Both the position numbers and the translations under genes were made by a program. From contig MAAT01000005.1 in NCBI GenBank assembly GCA_002162815.1, positions 181,243 through 245,242 on the forward strand: a stretch of 64,000 nt of DNA, in the 5' to 3' direction. The notes beneath the pieces were generated by a model. It was not told the origin of the DNA and did not search any database. It saw nothing but the letters and a program-made list of their open reading frames with translations. This DNA is from Gammaproteobacteria bacterium 53_120_T64. GTDB lineage: Bacteria; Pseudomonadota; Gammaproteobacteria; Pseudomonadales; Porticoccaceae. Below are positions 1 to 9,429 of this stretch, piece by piece (within the stretch, counting starts at the first letter, position 1; every line of letters begins with the position of its first letter).

Positions 1-584
1 TGAACGGAATCGACAGATAGGCCGACGCCAATGGCGCCAATATAGCCGCCTGCGTAATCAAAAACCTTGTGGTTGATAAATATCGTAAGACTGCTTCTGT
101 CGGCAGTGTCTGTGTCAACGTTGACTTCGTAGTCGCTGGTGAAATCTCGGAAGCGAAAATACCATTTATCCTGATCATCTGATGGTTCTACTTTTTTTAA
201 AATGCCACTTGGGTGGTAATATAGCCGTGTTTTTTCGGAGATAAAGAAGCTGGTGATGGCGCCATAGCTTTGTTTGACTTCTTTTAAATAGTGAATAATA
301 TCTTTCTGTGTGCCTTCGCCATTGATAACCCAGTCTCTGACAAAGGTATCTTTTGCCATCATGGTGGATATCGATATGGGCTTTAAGAGGTCTCGCTGGA
401 TTTCTGAATAAATATTGTCACTGGTCAGCGGTAGTGTTGTTTTTTCAACCTGGGTGGCAATGGCTTTGTGAGCAGAAAAATAACTGACGAGGCTGATAAA
501 TAAAAAGCTGGATATTAACAGGGCTGTCAGTAGAATGATGAAGCGAAACTTTCGGTCTCGCATTGAAACGTCGGAATTTGACAA
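1..584 (-). CDS. dCache-domain membrane sensor, probable diguanylate cyclase (C-terminus outside window)
   Basis: The first ~195 residues of a minus-strand protein are visible; the rest lies beyond the window edge. After a short basic N-terminus there is one membrane segment (FRFIILLTALLISSFLFISL) followed by a periplasmic domain with motifs such as TSDNIYSEIQRDLLKPI, DTFVRDW, DKWYFRFRDF and IGAIGVGLSV, which are typical of dCache sensor domains. In my experience this exact style of dCache is mostly attached to GGDEF diguanylate cyclases, but a chemoreceptor or histidine kinase output cannot be excluded because the output domain is missing. A TTG start at 582-584 has an AGGGG ribosome site 8 bases upstream; the in-frame ATG at 561-563 is the alternative. 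Function as a c-di-GMP enzyme is inference. Confidence 0.7.
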   Translation of the reverse strand, partial: MSNSDVSMRDRKFRFIILLTALLISSFLFISLVSYFSAHKAIATQVEKTTLPLTSDNIYSEIQRDLLKPISISTMMAKDTFVRDWVINGEGTQKDIIHYLKEVKQSYGAITSFFISEKTRLYYHPSGILKKVEPSDDQDKWYFRFRDFTSDYEVNVDTDTADRSSLTIFINHKVFDYAGGYIGAIGVGLSVDSV

Positions 585-735
585 GTTTGATTCCCCTGTT
601 GTGGGTGTCAGTCAGGGCCTTGCATGTTGGGCCAGAAACGGTGCGTTTTAAGGTGCGGTATTATCTGTTGAGTTCTACAGCCATGTTCTGGGCTTGTTTT
701 TGAAAAGTACCGCGCCTGACTTCAGTGGCATCGAT

Positions 736-1863
736 TTATAAACAATAATGAGCAATAAGCTCTTCAAGCAATTTAATCATCGGTTTAATCCGTTCCGTAG
801 CAAGATATTCATCGGGCTGATGGGCCTGGTCAATATCGCCGGGGCCGAGCACCATGGCGTCCATTCCCAGCTGATGTAGGTAGGGTGCCTCGGTGGCGAA
901 GGCGACGCTTTCGCTGCTGTGGCCGGTGAGTTTTTCACAGAGGGCGACCAGTTTGGAGCCTTCGTCGGCGGCAAAGGCGGGCACGCCAAAGTGTTGCAGG
1001 CTCACCTGTGTACCCTCCGCTGTGCCGAGGCCGAGTAGGCGTTGTTCGAGCAGGCCCTGCAGTTCGCCAATGTCCATGCCGGGCAGGGGGCGTATTTCAA
1101 AGCCGAGTTCGCTGTGGCCGCAAATGCGGTTGGGGTTGTCGCCGCCGTGAATGCAGCCGAGGTTGAGGGTGGGGTGGTCGATGGCAAAGAGAGGGTTGTG
1201 ATAATTCGCTTTTAGCTCACCCTGCAGGGCGCGCAATACGCCGAGGGCATCGTGCATGGTGTGCAGGGCATTGTTACCCAGGGCGGGATTGCTGGAGTGG
1301 CCGGACTTGCCCTGTATCAATAGTCGTTCAATCATAATGCCCTTGTGCATGGCGATGGGCCTCATGCCGGTGGGCTCGCCAATTAAGGCGGCGCGGGCCT
1401 TGGGCTTGCCGGCGGCTACCAGCGCTCGGGCACCGGCCATCGAGGACTCTTCATCGGCGGTGGCGAGAATAATCAGCGGTTGTTGCAAGGGCTTGTCGAG
1501 AAAGGTTTTCGCGGCCTGTATCGCCAGGGGGAAAAAGCCTTTCATATCGCACACGCCGAGGCCGTAGAAGCGATTGTCTCGTTCCGTGAGTTTAAAAGGC
1601 GATTGCTGCCAAAGGCCTTCGTCACAGGGCACGGTATCGGTGTGTCCGGCCAGCACCAGCCCACCGGGGCCGGTGCCGAGGGTGGCGATAAGATTGGCCT
1701 TGCGGGGATCTTCCAGCGGCATAACTTCAGTGGCAAAGCCGAGCTCGTCGAGCCAGTTGGCGAGAATGTCGATCACCTCGCGGTTGCCCTGGTCAACATC
1801 GGCGTTGACGCTGCTAATGGAGTTGCTGGCAATCAGCGCCTGTAGCATAGAGAGAAAATTCAT
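736..1863 (-). CDS. argE: Acetylornithine deacetylase
   Basis: M20-family metallopeptidase of 375 residues that removes the acetyl group from N2-acetylornithine in arginine biosynthesis. Metal-binding motifs are all visible: GHTDTVP (His74), VCDMKG (Asp106), DEESS (catalytic Glu138 and ligand Glu139), GEPT (Glu163) and the C-terminal AHQPDE histidine. The dimerisation (lid) domain sits between about residues 170 and 290. The chosen ATG (1861-1863) begins MNFLSMLQALI, which matches the usual family N-terminus; a GTG 66 bases upstream (1927-1929) would add 22 unlikely residues. It is divergent from glnE, with about 210 bases between the starts. A succinyl-diaminopimelate desuccinylase is less likely given overall similarity to ArgE. 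Confidence 0.9.
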   Translation of the reverse strand: MNFLSMLQALIASNSISSVNADVDQGNREVIDILANWLDELGFATEVMPLEDPRKANLIATLGTGPGGLVLAGHTDTVPCDEGLWQQSPFKLTERDNRFYGLGVCDMKGFFPLAIQAAKTFLDKPLQQPLIILATADEESSMAGARALVAAGKPKARAALIGEPTGMRPIAMHKGIMIERLLIQGKSGHSSNPALGNNALHTMHDALGVLRALQGELKANYHNPLFAIDHPTLNLGCIHGGDNPNRICGHSELGFEIRPLPGMDIGELQGLLEQRLLGLGTAEGTQVSLQHFGVPAFAADEGSKLVALCEKLTGHSSESVAFATEAPYLHQLGMDAMVLGPGDIDQAHQPDEYLATERIKPMIKLLEELIAHYCL

Positions 1864-2075
1864 GGCTTGCCCAGCGACCTCGAGTACGGAATCATGATTT
1901 AAAGGGGTAGGGCAAGTGTAAGCCTGCACCGCTAAAATGCAATTGCCCGCACCTCGCTGCAGTGGGCGCTAAGCTTGGCTCTTGCGCTATGCTCATAGTG
2001 AGCGAGGCCGAGCGGATGTTGGGCTGAATAGCCAGTGGTATTTCTTGAGCGGGAGGGATAAAAGGGTTGATATCG

Positions 2076-4952
2076 ATGAAGGATTTACAACTACCGGAGG
2101 CACTACAGGCGAGTGTCGATACCCATCTGCAGCGCTTCCGGGAACAGGCCTGCGAAAAAGACAGGCTCTGGCTCGATCGGCAGCTGGAAGATGAAACCTT
2201 CGCCGAGCAGCTGCGCTGGGTGTGGGCGGGCAGCGAGTTTGTTGCGCAGACCTGCATTCAGTTTCCCGAGTTACTACGCACTCTGGTGGCGAGTGGTGAG
2301 CTGCTGACCTCGCGCAGTGATGATGGCGTACCTGCCGAGTTACAGGCCTATGAAAGCGAGAAACTATTGCACAGTGGCCTGCGGAAATTCCGCCGCCGCC
2401 AGATGCTGCGCATTATTTGGCGCGACCTGACACGACTGGCCGACACCATGGAAACCACCGGGGATATGTCCTGGCTGGCCGATGTAACGATTAAAGCGGC
2501 GCTGGATTTTCTCTATGCCATGCTCGCCGAGCGCTGGGGTACGCCGCTGGGGGCCGAGAGCGGCCAGCCTCAGGAACTGGTGGTGCTGGGCATGGGCAAG
2601 CTCGGCGCGGGCGAACTCAATGTCTCGTCCGACATCGATCTGATTTTTACCTATGCCGAAGCCGGTGATACTAAGGGCGGTCGCAGTCAGTGCAGCAACC
2701 AGGAGTTTTTTATCCGCCTCGGCCAGAAGTTGATTCAGGCGCTGGATAATAAAACCGTCGATGGTTTTGTGTTCCGCGTCGATATGCGCCTGCGGCCCTA
2801 TGGTGAAAGTGGCACCTTGGTGCTGAATTTTGCCGCCATGGAAGACTACTACCAGGCTCAGGGGCGGGACTGGGAGCGCTACGCGATGATTAAGTGCCGG
2901 GCCATTACCGGTGACTTTGCTGTGCAAAGTGAGCTGATGGCGATACTGCGGGCCTTTACCTATCGCCGCTATATCGACTTTGGCGCCATCCAGGCACTGC
3001 GCGATATGAAGGCGATGATCACTCGCGAGGTGCTGCGTCGTGGCCTGGGTAGCGATATTAAACTCGGCCCCGGCGGTATTCGCGAAATTGAATTTACCGC
3101 TCAGGCCTTTCAGTTAATTCGCGGCGGTCGCGACCGGCAATTTCAGACTGCGAGTTTGCGCCGGGCCTTGGCCTTGATCGATGAAGACGCGCTCTTGCCC
3201 GAGGGCAGTGGTGCCAAGCTGTGGCAAAGTTACTGTTTCCTGCGCGATGTCGAGCACCTGATCCAGAGTTGGCGCGATCAGCAAAGCCAGCTCTTGCCCG
3301 ATGGTGAACTAGAGCGCTTGTGTATGGCGGCGATGATGGGTTTTGCCGATTGGGCCGGGTTTATGCGCGAGCTGGATGGGCATCGCGACTTTGTCAGGAG
3401 TGTGTTTAATGGTTTTGCCGAAGATGCCGACGAGGTCAGTGGCGAGGCGCGCGCGGAGGCCTGGTCGTTTGATGAGCCCGAGCAAGTGGCTACGCGCTTG
3501 GTCGAGCTGGGCTATAGCGATGCTGGTCTGGCCGGGAAGGTTTTGCAGGGCTTGCTGGCAAGCTCTGCCGTGCAGGCTATGCCGATGGATACCCGTGTCC
3601 GCCTCGATGGCTTATTGCCGTTGTTGATTGAGGGCTGTGCAGAGTTGGAAAATAGTGCCCAGACCTTGCAGCGCACAGCGCTGTTGGTTGAAGCGGTCGC
3701 GCGGCGTAGTGCCTATCTAGTGTTGCTGATAGAGAGTCCGGCGGCGCTGGCGCAACTGGTGAAGCTCTGCGCCGCCAGCCCGTGGATCGCCGAAAGTCTG
3801 GCCAGTAATCCGGCGCTACTCGATGAGCTGCTCGATGCCAGAACGCTGTATACACCGCCCGATCGCGCGCAACTGGCCGATGAGCTGCGGCAGTTATTGC
3901 TGCGCATTCCCGATGACGACCTCGAGGCGCAGATGGAAACCCTGCGCTATTTTCGCCTCGCCCACGGTTTGCGGGTCGCCGCCTGTGAGGTAATGGGGGT
4001 ACTGCCGTTGATGCGTGTCAGCGACTACCTAACGTGGTTGGCCGAGGTCATGCTCGAACAGGTGCTGGCTATCGCCTGGCACGATATGACCGGTCGCTAC
4101 GGCTTGCCCTGTAATGCCGATGGGCAAACCCCCGGCCTGCTGATTGTCGGCTACGGCAAGCTGGGCGGTATCGAGCTGGGCCACGGTTCGGATTTGGATA
4201 TGGTGTTTATTCACAATGCCACCCAGGGTTTAAATACCGATGGCGAGCGCAGTGTCGATAACGAAACCTTCTTCGCTAGGTTAGGGCAGCGCATCTTGCA
4301 TATTCTCGGTACGCGCATGGCCTCCGGCGTGCTTTACGAAACCGATATGCGCCTGCGGCCATCGGGTAATTCCGGCTTGCTGGTTTGCTCTTTAAGTGCC
4401 TTTGAGAAATATCAGCGCGAAAGTGCCTGGACCTGGGAGCAGCAAGCCCTGGTGCGGGCGCGAGCCATTGCCGGTGATCATCCATTGGCCGAGCAATTTG
4501 AGGCCTTGCGCCGGCAGTTACTGGCGCAGGATCGCGACCACGAAACGCTGCGCGAAGAGGTCGTCGCGATGCGCGCTAAAATGTTTGACCACCTCGGTTC
4601 GGGGCTCGGTGCCCAGGCAGAGGGGGCATTCAATCTTAAACAGGATGGGGGAGGTATCGTCGACATTGAATTTATGGTTCAATTCGCGGTTTTAGCCCAG
4701 TCCAATTCCGACCCCGACGTGGCCCGTTGGCAAGATAACATCCGCATCCTGGCCGCTCTGGTGGGCGCTGGCTTTTTCTCGACGGGGGAAGGCGAGCAAT
4801 TGACCCAGGCCTATATTGCCTATCGCTCTGCTGGCCACCGCTTGCAGTTGCAGCAGTTGCCGGGTGTGGTGAAGACTGGGGAATTTGATACTCATCGTCA
4901 AACCGTCGGCGCCATTTGGGCGCGGTTATTTGATAGTGAAGATTTAGCGTAG
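2076..4952 (+). CDS. glnE: Bifunctional glutamine synthetase adenylyltransferase/deadenylase
   Basis: Cytoplasmic enzyme of 958 residues that attaches AMP to, and phosphorolytically removes AMP from, glutamine synthetase in response to PII and glutamine. The two nucleotidyltransferase domains are clear: GMGKLGAGELN with SSDIDLIF near residue 172 (deadenylylation half) and GYGKLGGIELGHGSDLDMVF-type motif near 692 (adenylylation half), each followed by a PII-uridylyltransferase-like helical region. Length fits the family (about 950). The ATG at 2076 has AAGGG nine bases upstream; a TTG three codons earlier is possible. The next gene, ilvE, starts 12 bases after the stop and is probably co-transcribed, an arrangement found in other gammaproteobacteria. 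Confidence 0.97.
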   Translation: MKDLQLPEALQASVDTHLQRFREQACEKDRLWLDRQLEDETFAEQLRWVWAGSEFVAQTCIQFPELLRTLVASGELLTSRSDDGVPAELQAYESEKLLHSGLRKFRRRQMLRIIWRDLTRLADTMETTGDMSWLADVTIKAALDFLYAMLAERWGTPLGAESGQPQELVVLGMGKLGAGELNVSSDIDLIFTYAEAGDTKGGRSQCSNQEFFIRLGQKLIQALDNKTVDGFVFRVDMRLRPYGESGTLVLNFAAMEDYYQAQGRDWERYAMIKCRAITGDFAVQSELMAILRAFTYRRYIDFGAIQALRDMKAMITREVLRRGLGSDIKLGPGGIREIEFTAQAFQLIRGGRDRQFQTASLRRALALIDEDALLPEGSGAKLWQSYCFLRDVEHLIQSWRDQQSQLLPDGELERLCMAAMMGFADWAGFMRELDGHRDFVRSVFNGFAEDADEVSGEARAEAWSFDEPEQVATRLVELGYSDAGLAGKVLQGLLASSAVQAMPMDTRVRLDGLLPLLIEGCAELENSAQTLQRTALLVEAVARRSAYLVLLIESPAALAQLVKLCAASPWIAESLASNPALLDELLDARTLYTPPDRAQLADELRQLLLRIPDDDLEAQMETLRYFRLAHGLRVAACEVMGVLPLMRVSDYLTWLAEVMLEQVLAIAWHDMTGRYGLPCNADGQTPGLLIVGYGKLGGIELGHGSDLDMVFIHNATQGLNTDGERSVDNETFFARLGQRILHILGTRMASGVLYETDMRLRPSGNSGLLVCSLSAFEKYQRESAWTWEQQALVRARAIAGDHPLAEQFEALRRQLLAQDRDHETLREEVVAMRAKMFDHLGSGLGAQAEGAFNLKQDGGGIVDIEFMVQFAVLAQSNSDPDVARWQDNIRILAALVGAGFFSTGEGEQLTQAYIAYRSAGHRLQLQQLPGVVKTGEFDTHRQTVGAIWARLFDSEDLA

Positions 4953-4964
4953 AGGAGTCGTTCA

Positions 4965-5894
4965 ATGTCGTTTGCAGATCGTGATGGTTTTATTTGGTTT
5001 GATGGTGAGATGGTGCCCTGGCGCGATGCCAAAGTGCACGTGCTGACCCATACCCTGCACTATGGCATGGGCGTGTTTGAGGGCGTGCGCGCCTACAAAA
5101 CCGAGAACCAAGGCACGGCGATTTTTCGCATGAAAGAGCACACCAAACGCCTGCATAACTCGGCAAAAATTGTCGGCATGAAACTGCCCTTTGATGAAGA
5201 CACGCTGAATCAGGCCCAGCTCGACGTAGTGAAAGCCAATAATCTTGACGAAGCCTATTTGCGCCCGATGGCATTTCTGGGTTCGGAGGCGATGGGCCTG
5301 CGCGCCGACGGTTTGTCGACCCACGTTATTATTGCATCGTGGGAATGGCCCTCGTACATGAGCCCCGAATCCCTTGAACAGGGCATTCGTATCCATACCT
5401 CTTCTTTCACGCGTCACCACGTCAATATCACCATGTGCAAAGCCAAGGCGAATGGCAACTACATGAATTCGATGATGGCGCTGCGCGAGGCGCTGGAGAA
5501 CGGCTACGATGAAGCGCTGTTGCTGGATGTCGATGGTTATGTTGCCGAGGGCAGCGGTGAGAATTTCTTCATCGTCCGCGATGGCATTCTGTACACGCCG
5601 GAACTGACCTCCTGTCTCGATGGCATTACCCGAGCCAGCGTGATTCAAATGGCTCAGGAGCGCGGTTACGAGGTGCGTGAAAAACGCATCACCCGCGACG
5701 AGGTGTATATTGCCGACGAGGCCTTCTTTACCGGCACCGCCGCCGAGGTACTACCGATTCGTGAGCTGGATAATCGCGAGATTGGCAGTGGTACCCGTGG
5801 GCCGATTACCGCCGAGTTGCAAACCGCTTATTTTGACGCGGTGCGCGGTCGCAACGAAGAGCACCCCGAGTGGCTATCGCCGATTGACGCTTAG
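4965..5894 (+). CDS. ilvE: Branched-chain amino acid aminotransferase
   Basis: Class IV PLP-dependent aminotransferase of 309 residues that performs the last step of leucine, isoleucine and valine synthesis (and the first of their breakdown). The PLP-binding lysine is Lys161 in KAKANGNY, followed by the family signature LLLDVDGYVAEGSGENFF. The N-terminal WFDGEMVPW and LHYGMGVFEGVRAY motifs are also typical. GAGGAG precedes the ATG by 8 bases. It is 12 bases downstream of glnE and 41 bases upstream of waaF, the order known from Pseudomonas. Confidence 0.97.
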   Translation: MSFADRDGFIWFDGEMVPWRDAKVHVLTHTLHYGMGVFEGVRAYKTENQGTAIFRMKEHTKRLHNSAKIVGMKLPFDEDTLNQAQLDVVKANNLDEAYLRPMAFLGSEAMGLRADGLSTHVIIASWEWPSYMSPESLEQGIRIHTSSFTRHHVNITMCKAKANGNYMNSMMALREALENGYDEALLLDVDGYVAEGSGENFFIVRDGILYTPELTSCLDGITRASVIQMAQERGYEVREKRITRDEVYIADEAFFTGTAAEVLPIRELDNREIGSGTRGPITAELQTAYFDAVRGRNEEHPEWLSPIDA

Positions 5895-5935
5895 CCGCCG
5901 CTTTTTTAACCGTTGTATTCGATAGAGACGCGCTA

Positions 5936-6985
5936 ATTAACCGTAAAAAAATCCTTATTGTCGGCCCTTCCTGGGTCGGCGATATGGTGATGGCGCAAAC
6001 GCTATTTACCAGTCTTCAGCAGCAAAACCCCGGTTGCCACATCGACGTGCTGGCGCCGGCCTGGAGCCGTCCGCTGCTCGAGCGCATGCCCGAGGTGAGT
6101 GGGGCCATTGCTATGCCGGTTGGCCATGGCGAGCTGGCACTTTCAAAACGCTGGGCGCTGGCTCAACAGCTGCGCAAGCAGGCTTACGATGAAGCGTATG
6201 TGCTGCCCAACTCTTTAAAGTCCGCCTTAATTCCCGCCTTTGCCGGTATTCCTCTGCGCATTGGTTGGCGCGGTGAAATGCGCTTTGGCCTACTCAACGA
6301 TATTCGCCTGCTCGATAAAGCGCGCTACCCCTTGATGATAGAGCGCTTTATCGCCCTGGCTTACCCCGAGAATACGGCCCTGCCGGCTGAGCTACCACGC
6401 CCCCACCTGGAAGTGGATACAGCGGCACTGGCGGCCTTGCGCGATAAGTTTGCTATCGACCTCAGTCGGCCGGTATTGGCGCTGTGCCCCGGTGCCGAAT
6501 TTGGCCCGGCCAAGCGCTGGCCCGAAGCGCATTATCAACAGGTTGCCCAAACGATGCTCGATCGTGGCTGGCAGGTGTGGTTAATGGGGTCTGACAGTGA
6601 TGCCCCCGTTGGCGATAGTATCGCGACATCAATAAGGGGTGAGCATACCGCGTTTATTCGCAATCTCGCCGGGCAAACTGAATTGTCGGAAGCCATCGAT
6701 TTACTCTCCATGGCCACTGCAGTGGTCAGTAACGATTCGGGCCTGATGCACATTAGTGCCGCGCTGGGTCGGCCACTGGTCGTCGTCTATGGCTCTACCT
6801 CCCCCGGTTTTACGCCGCCCCTGGGCGACTGTGTTGAGGTCTTATCGGTGCCGGTTGATTGCGGGCCCTGTTTTCAGCGCGAGTGTCCCCGTGGGGATGT
6901 GAAGTGTTTGGTCGAGCTTGAGCCGCAGCAGGTTCTGGCGGCGCTGGACAGGCTGGTCGATGCTGAATCGCCCGTACGGGCCTGA
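5936..6985 (+). CDS. waaF: ADP-heptose:LPS heptosyltransferase II (apparent ATT start)
   Basis: GT9 glycosyltransferase that adds the second L,D-heptose to the inner core of lipopolysaccharide at the cytoplasmic face of the inner membrane. Typical WaaF motifs: KILIVGPSWVGDMVMAQTLF at the N-terminus, LCPGAEFGPAKRWP, SNDSGLMHISAALGRP, and the cysteine-rich end VDCGPCFQRECPRGD. The first ATG (5984) would delete the beta-strand and the conserved GPSWVGD motif. No ATG, GTG or TTG exists upstream in frame after the TGA, so the most plausible start is ATT at 5936, seven bases after AGAGA; this gives 349 residues, the normal size. A sequencing error or translational coupling with ilvE are alternatives. 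The function is secure, the start is not. Confidence 0.9.
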   Translation: MNRKKILIVGPSWVGDMVMAQTLFTSLQQQNPGCHIDVLAPAWSRPLLERMPEVSGAIAMPVGHGELALSKRWALAQQLRKQAYDEAYVLPNSLKSALIPAFAGIPLRIGWRGEMRFGLLNDIRLLDKARYPLMIERFIALAYPENTALPAELPRPHLEVDTAALAALRDKFAIDLSRPVLALCPGAEFGPAKRWPEAHYQQVAQTMLDRGWQVWLMGSDSDAPVGDSIATSIRGEHTAFIRNLAGQTELSEAIDLLSMATAVVSNDSGLMHISAALGRPLVVVYGSTSPGFTPPLGDCVEVLSVPVDCGPCFQRECPRGDVKCLVELEPQQVLAALDRLVDAESPVRA

Positions 6986-7016
6986 CGTGATGGGCGGGAC
7001 TAAGGAGCGAGCCTCT

Positions 7017-8141
7017 TTGCAGTTAGCCTTCGCGCTCTACAAATATTTCCCCTTTGGTGGTTTGCAGCGCAATATGCTGGCGATGGCACTTGAAGCTATC
7101 GCACGGGGCCATGGCGTCACCATTTATTGCAGTGACTGGCAGGGTGACTGCCCGATGGGTATTGATCTACAAGTGATTCCTGCGCGGGGCTGGGACAACG
7201 CGGCGCGCATGCAAAACTTTGCCGCCGATTTACGCCCGAAATTAAAGGCTAACGATTTGCTGGTCGGCTTTAATAAGTGGCCGGGGCTCGATCTGTATTA
7301 CGCGGCCGATTCCTGCTTTGCCTACAAAGCCCACTATGAGCGGGGCTTTTTCTATCGCCTTGCGCCCAGAACAAAAGCCTATTTGACGCTAGAGAAAGCC
7401 GTGTTTGGTGCTGCCTCAAAGACACAAATACTTGAGGTTTCTCGCCCCGAGCGTGAGCGCTTTGTGCAGTGTTATGGCACCGCAGAAGATCGCTTTAATA
7501 CCTTGCCGCCGGGTATTGCGAGGAATCGTGTGGCGCCGGATAACTGGCAAGAAATTCGAAGTAAAACTCGTGATCAGCTCGGCTTAGGCAGTGAGCAGAC
7601 ATGCTTTTTAGCCCTCGGCTCCGGTTATAAAACCAAAGGTCTGGATCGCAGTATTATCGCGTTGCAGACGCTGTGTCAGCAGGGGCTGGATGGCGTATTG
7701 CTGGTGGTGGGCGAAGACAAGCGCGAGCCGTTTGTGCGCCAGGCAGAAAAGCTCGGTTTACAGGAGCGCGTGCGCTTTCTCGGTGGTCGCGATGATGTCC
7801 CGAATTTATTGCAGGCGGCTGACCTGCTGTTACACCCGGCCTACAAAGAAAATACCGGCAATGCCCTACTCGAAGCGATGATCGCCGGTTTGCCGGTGGT
7901 TGCCAGTGATGTCTGCGGTTATGCTCACTATGTGCGAGACGGGGAAATGGGTGCAGTCATTGCCAGCCCGTTTAACAGTGATAGTTATGTGGCGGCGATT
8001 CATCAGGTCCTTAGCGTATCGGGCGAGCAATGGCATCAGAAGGGCGAGGATTTTGCCGCAAAGAGTGATGTCTACAGTCGCCCCCAGGTCGCGGTCGATA
8101 TTATGGAAAGGCTTGTTGATGAAAAGAGTGTGGGCCAGTGA
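7017..8141 (+). CDS. waaG: LPS core glycosyltransferase WaaG
   Basis: GT4-type glycosyltransferase that adds the first hexose to heptose II of the LPS core. The N-terminus LAFALYKYFPFGGLQRNM is nearly diagnostic for WaaG. Two Rossmann-like domains are visible, and the EX7E motif is Glu278/Glu286 in KENTGNALLEA. TTG at 7017 with AAGGAG nine bases upstream gives 374 residues, the length of Escherichia coli WaaG; the longer reading from 6918 would overlap waaF by 68 bases and add an unrelated tail. It overlaps the next gene, waaP, by four bases (GTGA), so the two are translationally coupled. Confidence 0.93.
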   Translation: MQLAFALYKYFPFGGLQRNMLAMALEAIARGHGVTIYCSDWQGDCPMGIDLQVIPARGWDNAARMQNFAADLRPKLKANDLLVGFNKWPGLDLYYAADSCFAYKAHYERGFFYRLAPRTKAYLTLEKAVFGAASKTQILEVSRPERERFVQCYGTAEDRFNTLPPGIARNRVAPDNWQEIRSKTRDQLGLGSEQTCFLALGSGYKTKGLDRSIIALQTLCQQGLDGVLLVVGEDKREPFVRQAEKLGLQERVRFLGGRDDVPNLLQAADLLLHPAYKENTGNALLEAMIAGLPVVASDVCGYAHYVRDGEMGAVIASPFNSDSYVAAIHQVLSVSGEQWHQKGEDFAAKSDVYSRPQVAVDIMERLVDEKSVGQ

Positions 8142-8965
8142 CTGAGTTAATACTGCGCGGTGAGTTGCAGGAACTTTGGCGTGACAAGGATGTGTTTGCC
8201 TTGTTACAGGCGGTGGATGGCGAGGTGGTTCGCGATAAAGAGGGTCGCCAGACCCTGAAGTTTCAACTGGCGGATAAAACCTATTATCGCAAACTGCACA
8301 CCGGCATCGGCTGGCGTGAAATCATTAAAAACTTCCTGCAACTGAAAATGCCCGTCACAGGGGCCTCAAATGAATGGCTGGCGATTAATCGCATCCATAA
8401 ACTGGGTCTCGATTCACTAAATGCGCTTGCCTATGGCTGTAAGGGGCACAACCCGGCTAAAAAGATTTCCTTTCTGGTCACGGAAGAATTAAGTAATACC
8501 TTGAGTTTGGCCCAGTACGCGGAGCAGTGGCCAAATAAGCCGCCAGCACCCCGTGAGCGCAGAGCGCTAATTCGCAAGGTGGCGACGATAGCGCGCACGA
8601 TTCATCGCGATGGCATTAATCATCGCGATTTGTATATTTGCCATTTCTTGCTCGACTTGTCCTCTAGGCCAAATAATAAAAAGGATGATCCTCGGCTGTT
8701 TCTAGTCGACTTGCATCGCGCACAGATGCGAGCGACAGTGCCGCGCCGCTGGTTGGTGAAAGATATTGCCAGTATTTATTTTTCATCCCTCGATATCGGC
8801 CTGACAAAGAAAGATGCCTACCTTTTCTTGCAAGTTTATTTCGATATGCCCCTGCGTGAGATTTTAACTCGTCATGAAGCGCTGCTTAATAGCGTCACAA
8901 AACGGGCTGTACAGCTTTATCGTCGGGATTTTAAGCGCCTGCCGGCATTACCTTTTACGCAATAA
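8138..8965 (+). CDS. waaP: LPS core heptose(I) kinase
   Basis: Protein-kinase-fold sugar kinase of 275 residues that phosphorylates heptose I of the inner core, an outer-membrane-stabilising modification that is often essential in pseudomonads. Family motifs are present: TYYRKLHTGIGWREIIKN near 50-66, LPVTG-like LKMPVTGASNEW, HRDLYICHFLLD with catalytic Asp164, and LVDLHRAQ as the metal-binding segment. The GTG start overlaps the waaG stop. GAGGG precedes the following acyltransferase gene, which starts 18 bases after this stop. Confidence 0.94.
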   Translation: MTELILRGELQELWRDKDVFALLQAVDGEVVRDKEGRQTLKFQLADKTYYRKLHTGIGWREIIKNFLQLKMPVTGASNEWLAINRIHKLGLDSLNALAYGCKGHNPAKKISFLVTEELSNTLSLAQYAEQWPNKPPAPRERRALIRKVATIARTIHRDGINHRDLYICHFLLDLSSRPNNKKDDPRLFLVDLHRAQMRATVPRRWLVKDIASIYFSSLDIGLTKKDAYLFLQVYFDMPLREILTRHEALLNSVTKRAVQLYRRDFKRLPALPFTQ

Positions 8966-8983
8966 TTCTTTGAGGGTTGATAC

Positions 8984-9412
8984 ATGTCTGTCTACCGAAA
9001 GTTAGTGCGCCCTTTGCTACATAAAATAAAACGTTTTAGAAATTTCTTGCGGGATCTATTGGTGGTGATTGCTCGCGGTTGGGATCTGCGTTTGTTGACC
9101 TCTTGCGACATGAAGATCTACCGCCTGCCAAAAAGCACTGAGTTTTGGCACCCGGTGGGTGTTGTGATTGGTGGCAAGGTGGACATTGGCGAGCACTGTA
9201 TTATTCGCCAAAATGTGACCTTGGGGCAGGTTAAAGGTCAGTACCCGGTGATTGGCAGTCATGTTGAGATCGGCGCCGGGGCAATGGTGCTGGGCGGGGT
9301 GGTGATTGGTGATGGCGCGGTTATCGCTGCCGGTGCTGTGGTGTTACAAGACGTGCCGGCGAAGACGATGTACGCCTCGCGTTTTGAACCCTATTTCAAG
9401 TCTCTGGTATAA
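8984..9412 (+). CDS. Left-handed beta-helix (hexapeptide) acyltransferase, serine acetyltransferase-like
   Basis: Small 142-residue protein with a helical N-terminus and then hexapeptide repeats forming a left-handed beta-helix: FWHPVGVVIGGKVDIGEHC, RQNVTLGQV, PVIGSHVEIGAGAMVLGG and VVIGDGAVIAAGAVV. This is the CysE/sugar O-acetyltransferase fold with acetyl-CoA the likely donor. Its place directly after waaP in the core operon, and the lack of the CysE N-terminal domain, suggest it acetylates a sugar or amino sugar of the core rather than serine. It ends 18 bases from the convergent kinase gene. The substrate is unknown. Confidence 0.8.
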   Translation: MSVYRKLVRPLLHKIKRFRNFLRDLLVVIARGWDLRLLTSCDMKIYRLPKSTEFWHPVGVVIGGKVDIGEHCIIRQNVTLGQVKGQYPVIGSHVEIGAGAMVLGGVVIGDGAVIAAGAVVLQDVPAKTMYASRFEPYFKSLV

Positions 9413-9429
9413 AGCGCCGGGTTTATAAA

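Noticed and set aside
4962..5648. 228-codon open frame antisense to ilvE
   Set aside because: It is the complement of a well-supported ilvE gene and has a His/Ala/Arg-biased composition typical of shadow frames in GC-rich coding DNA.
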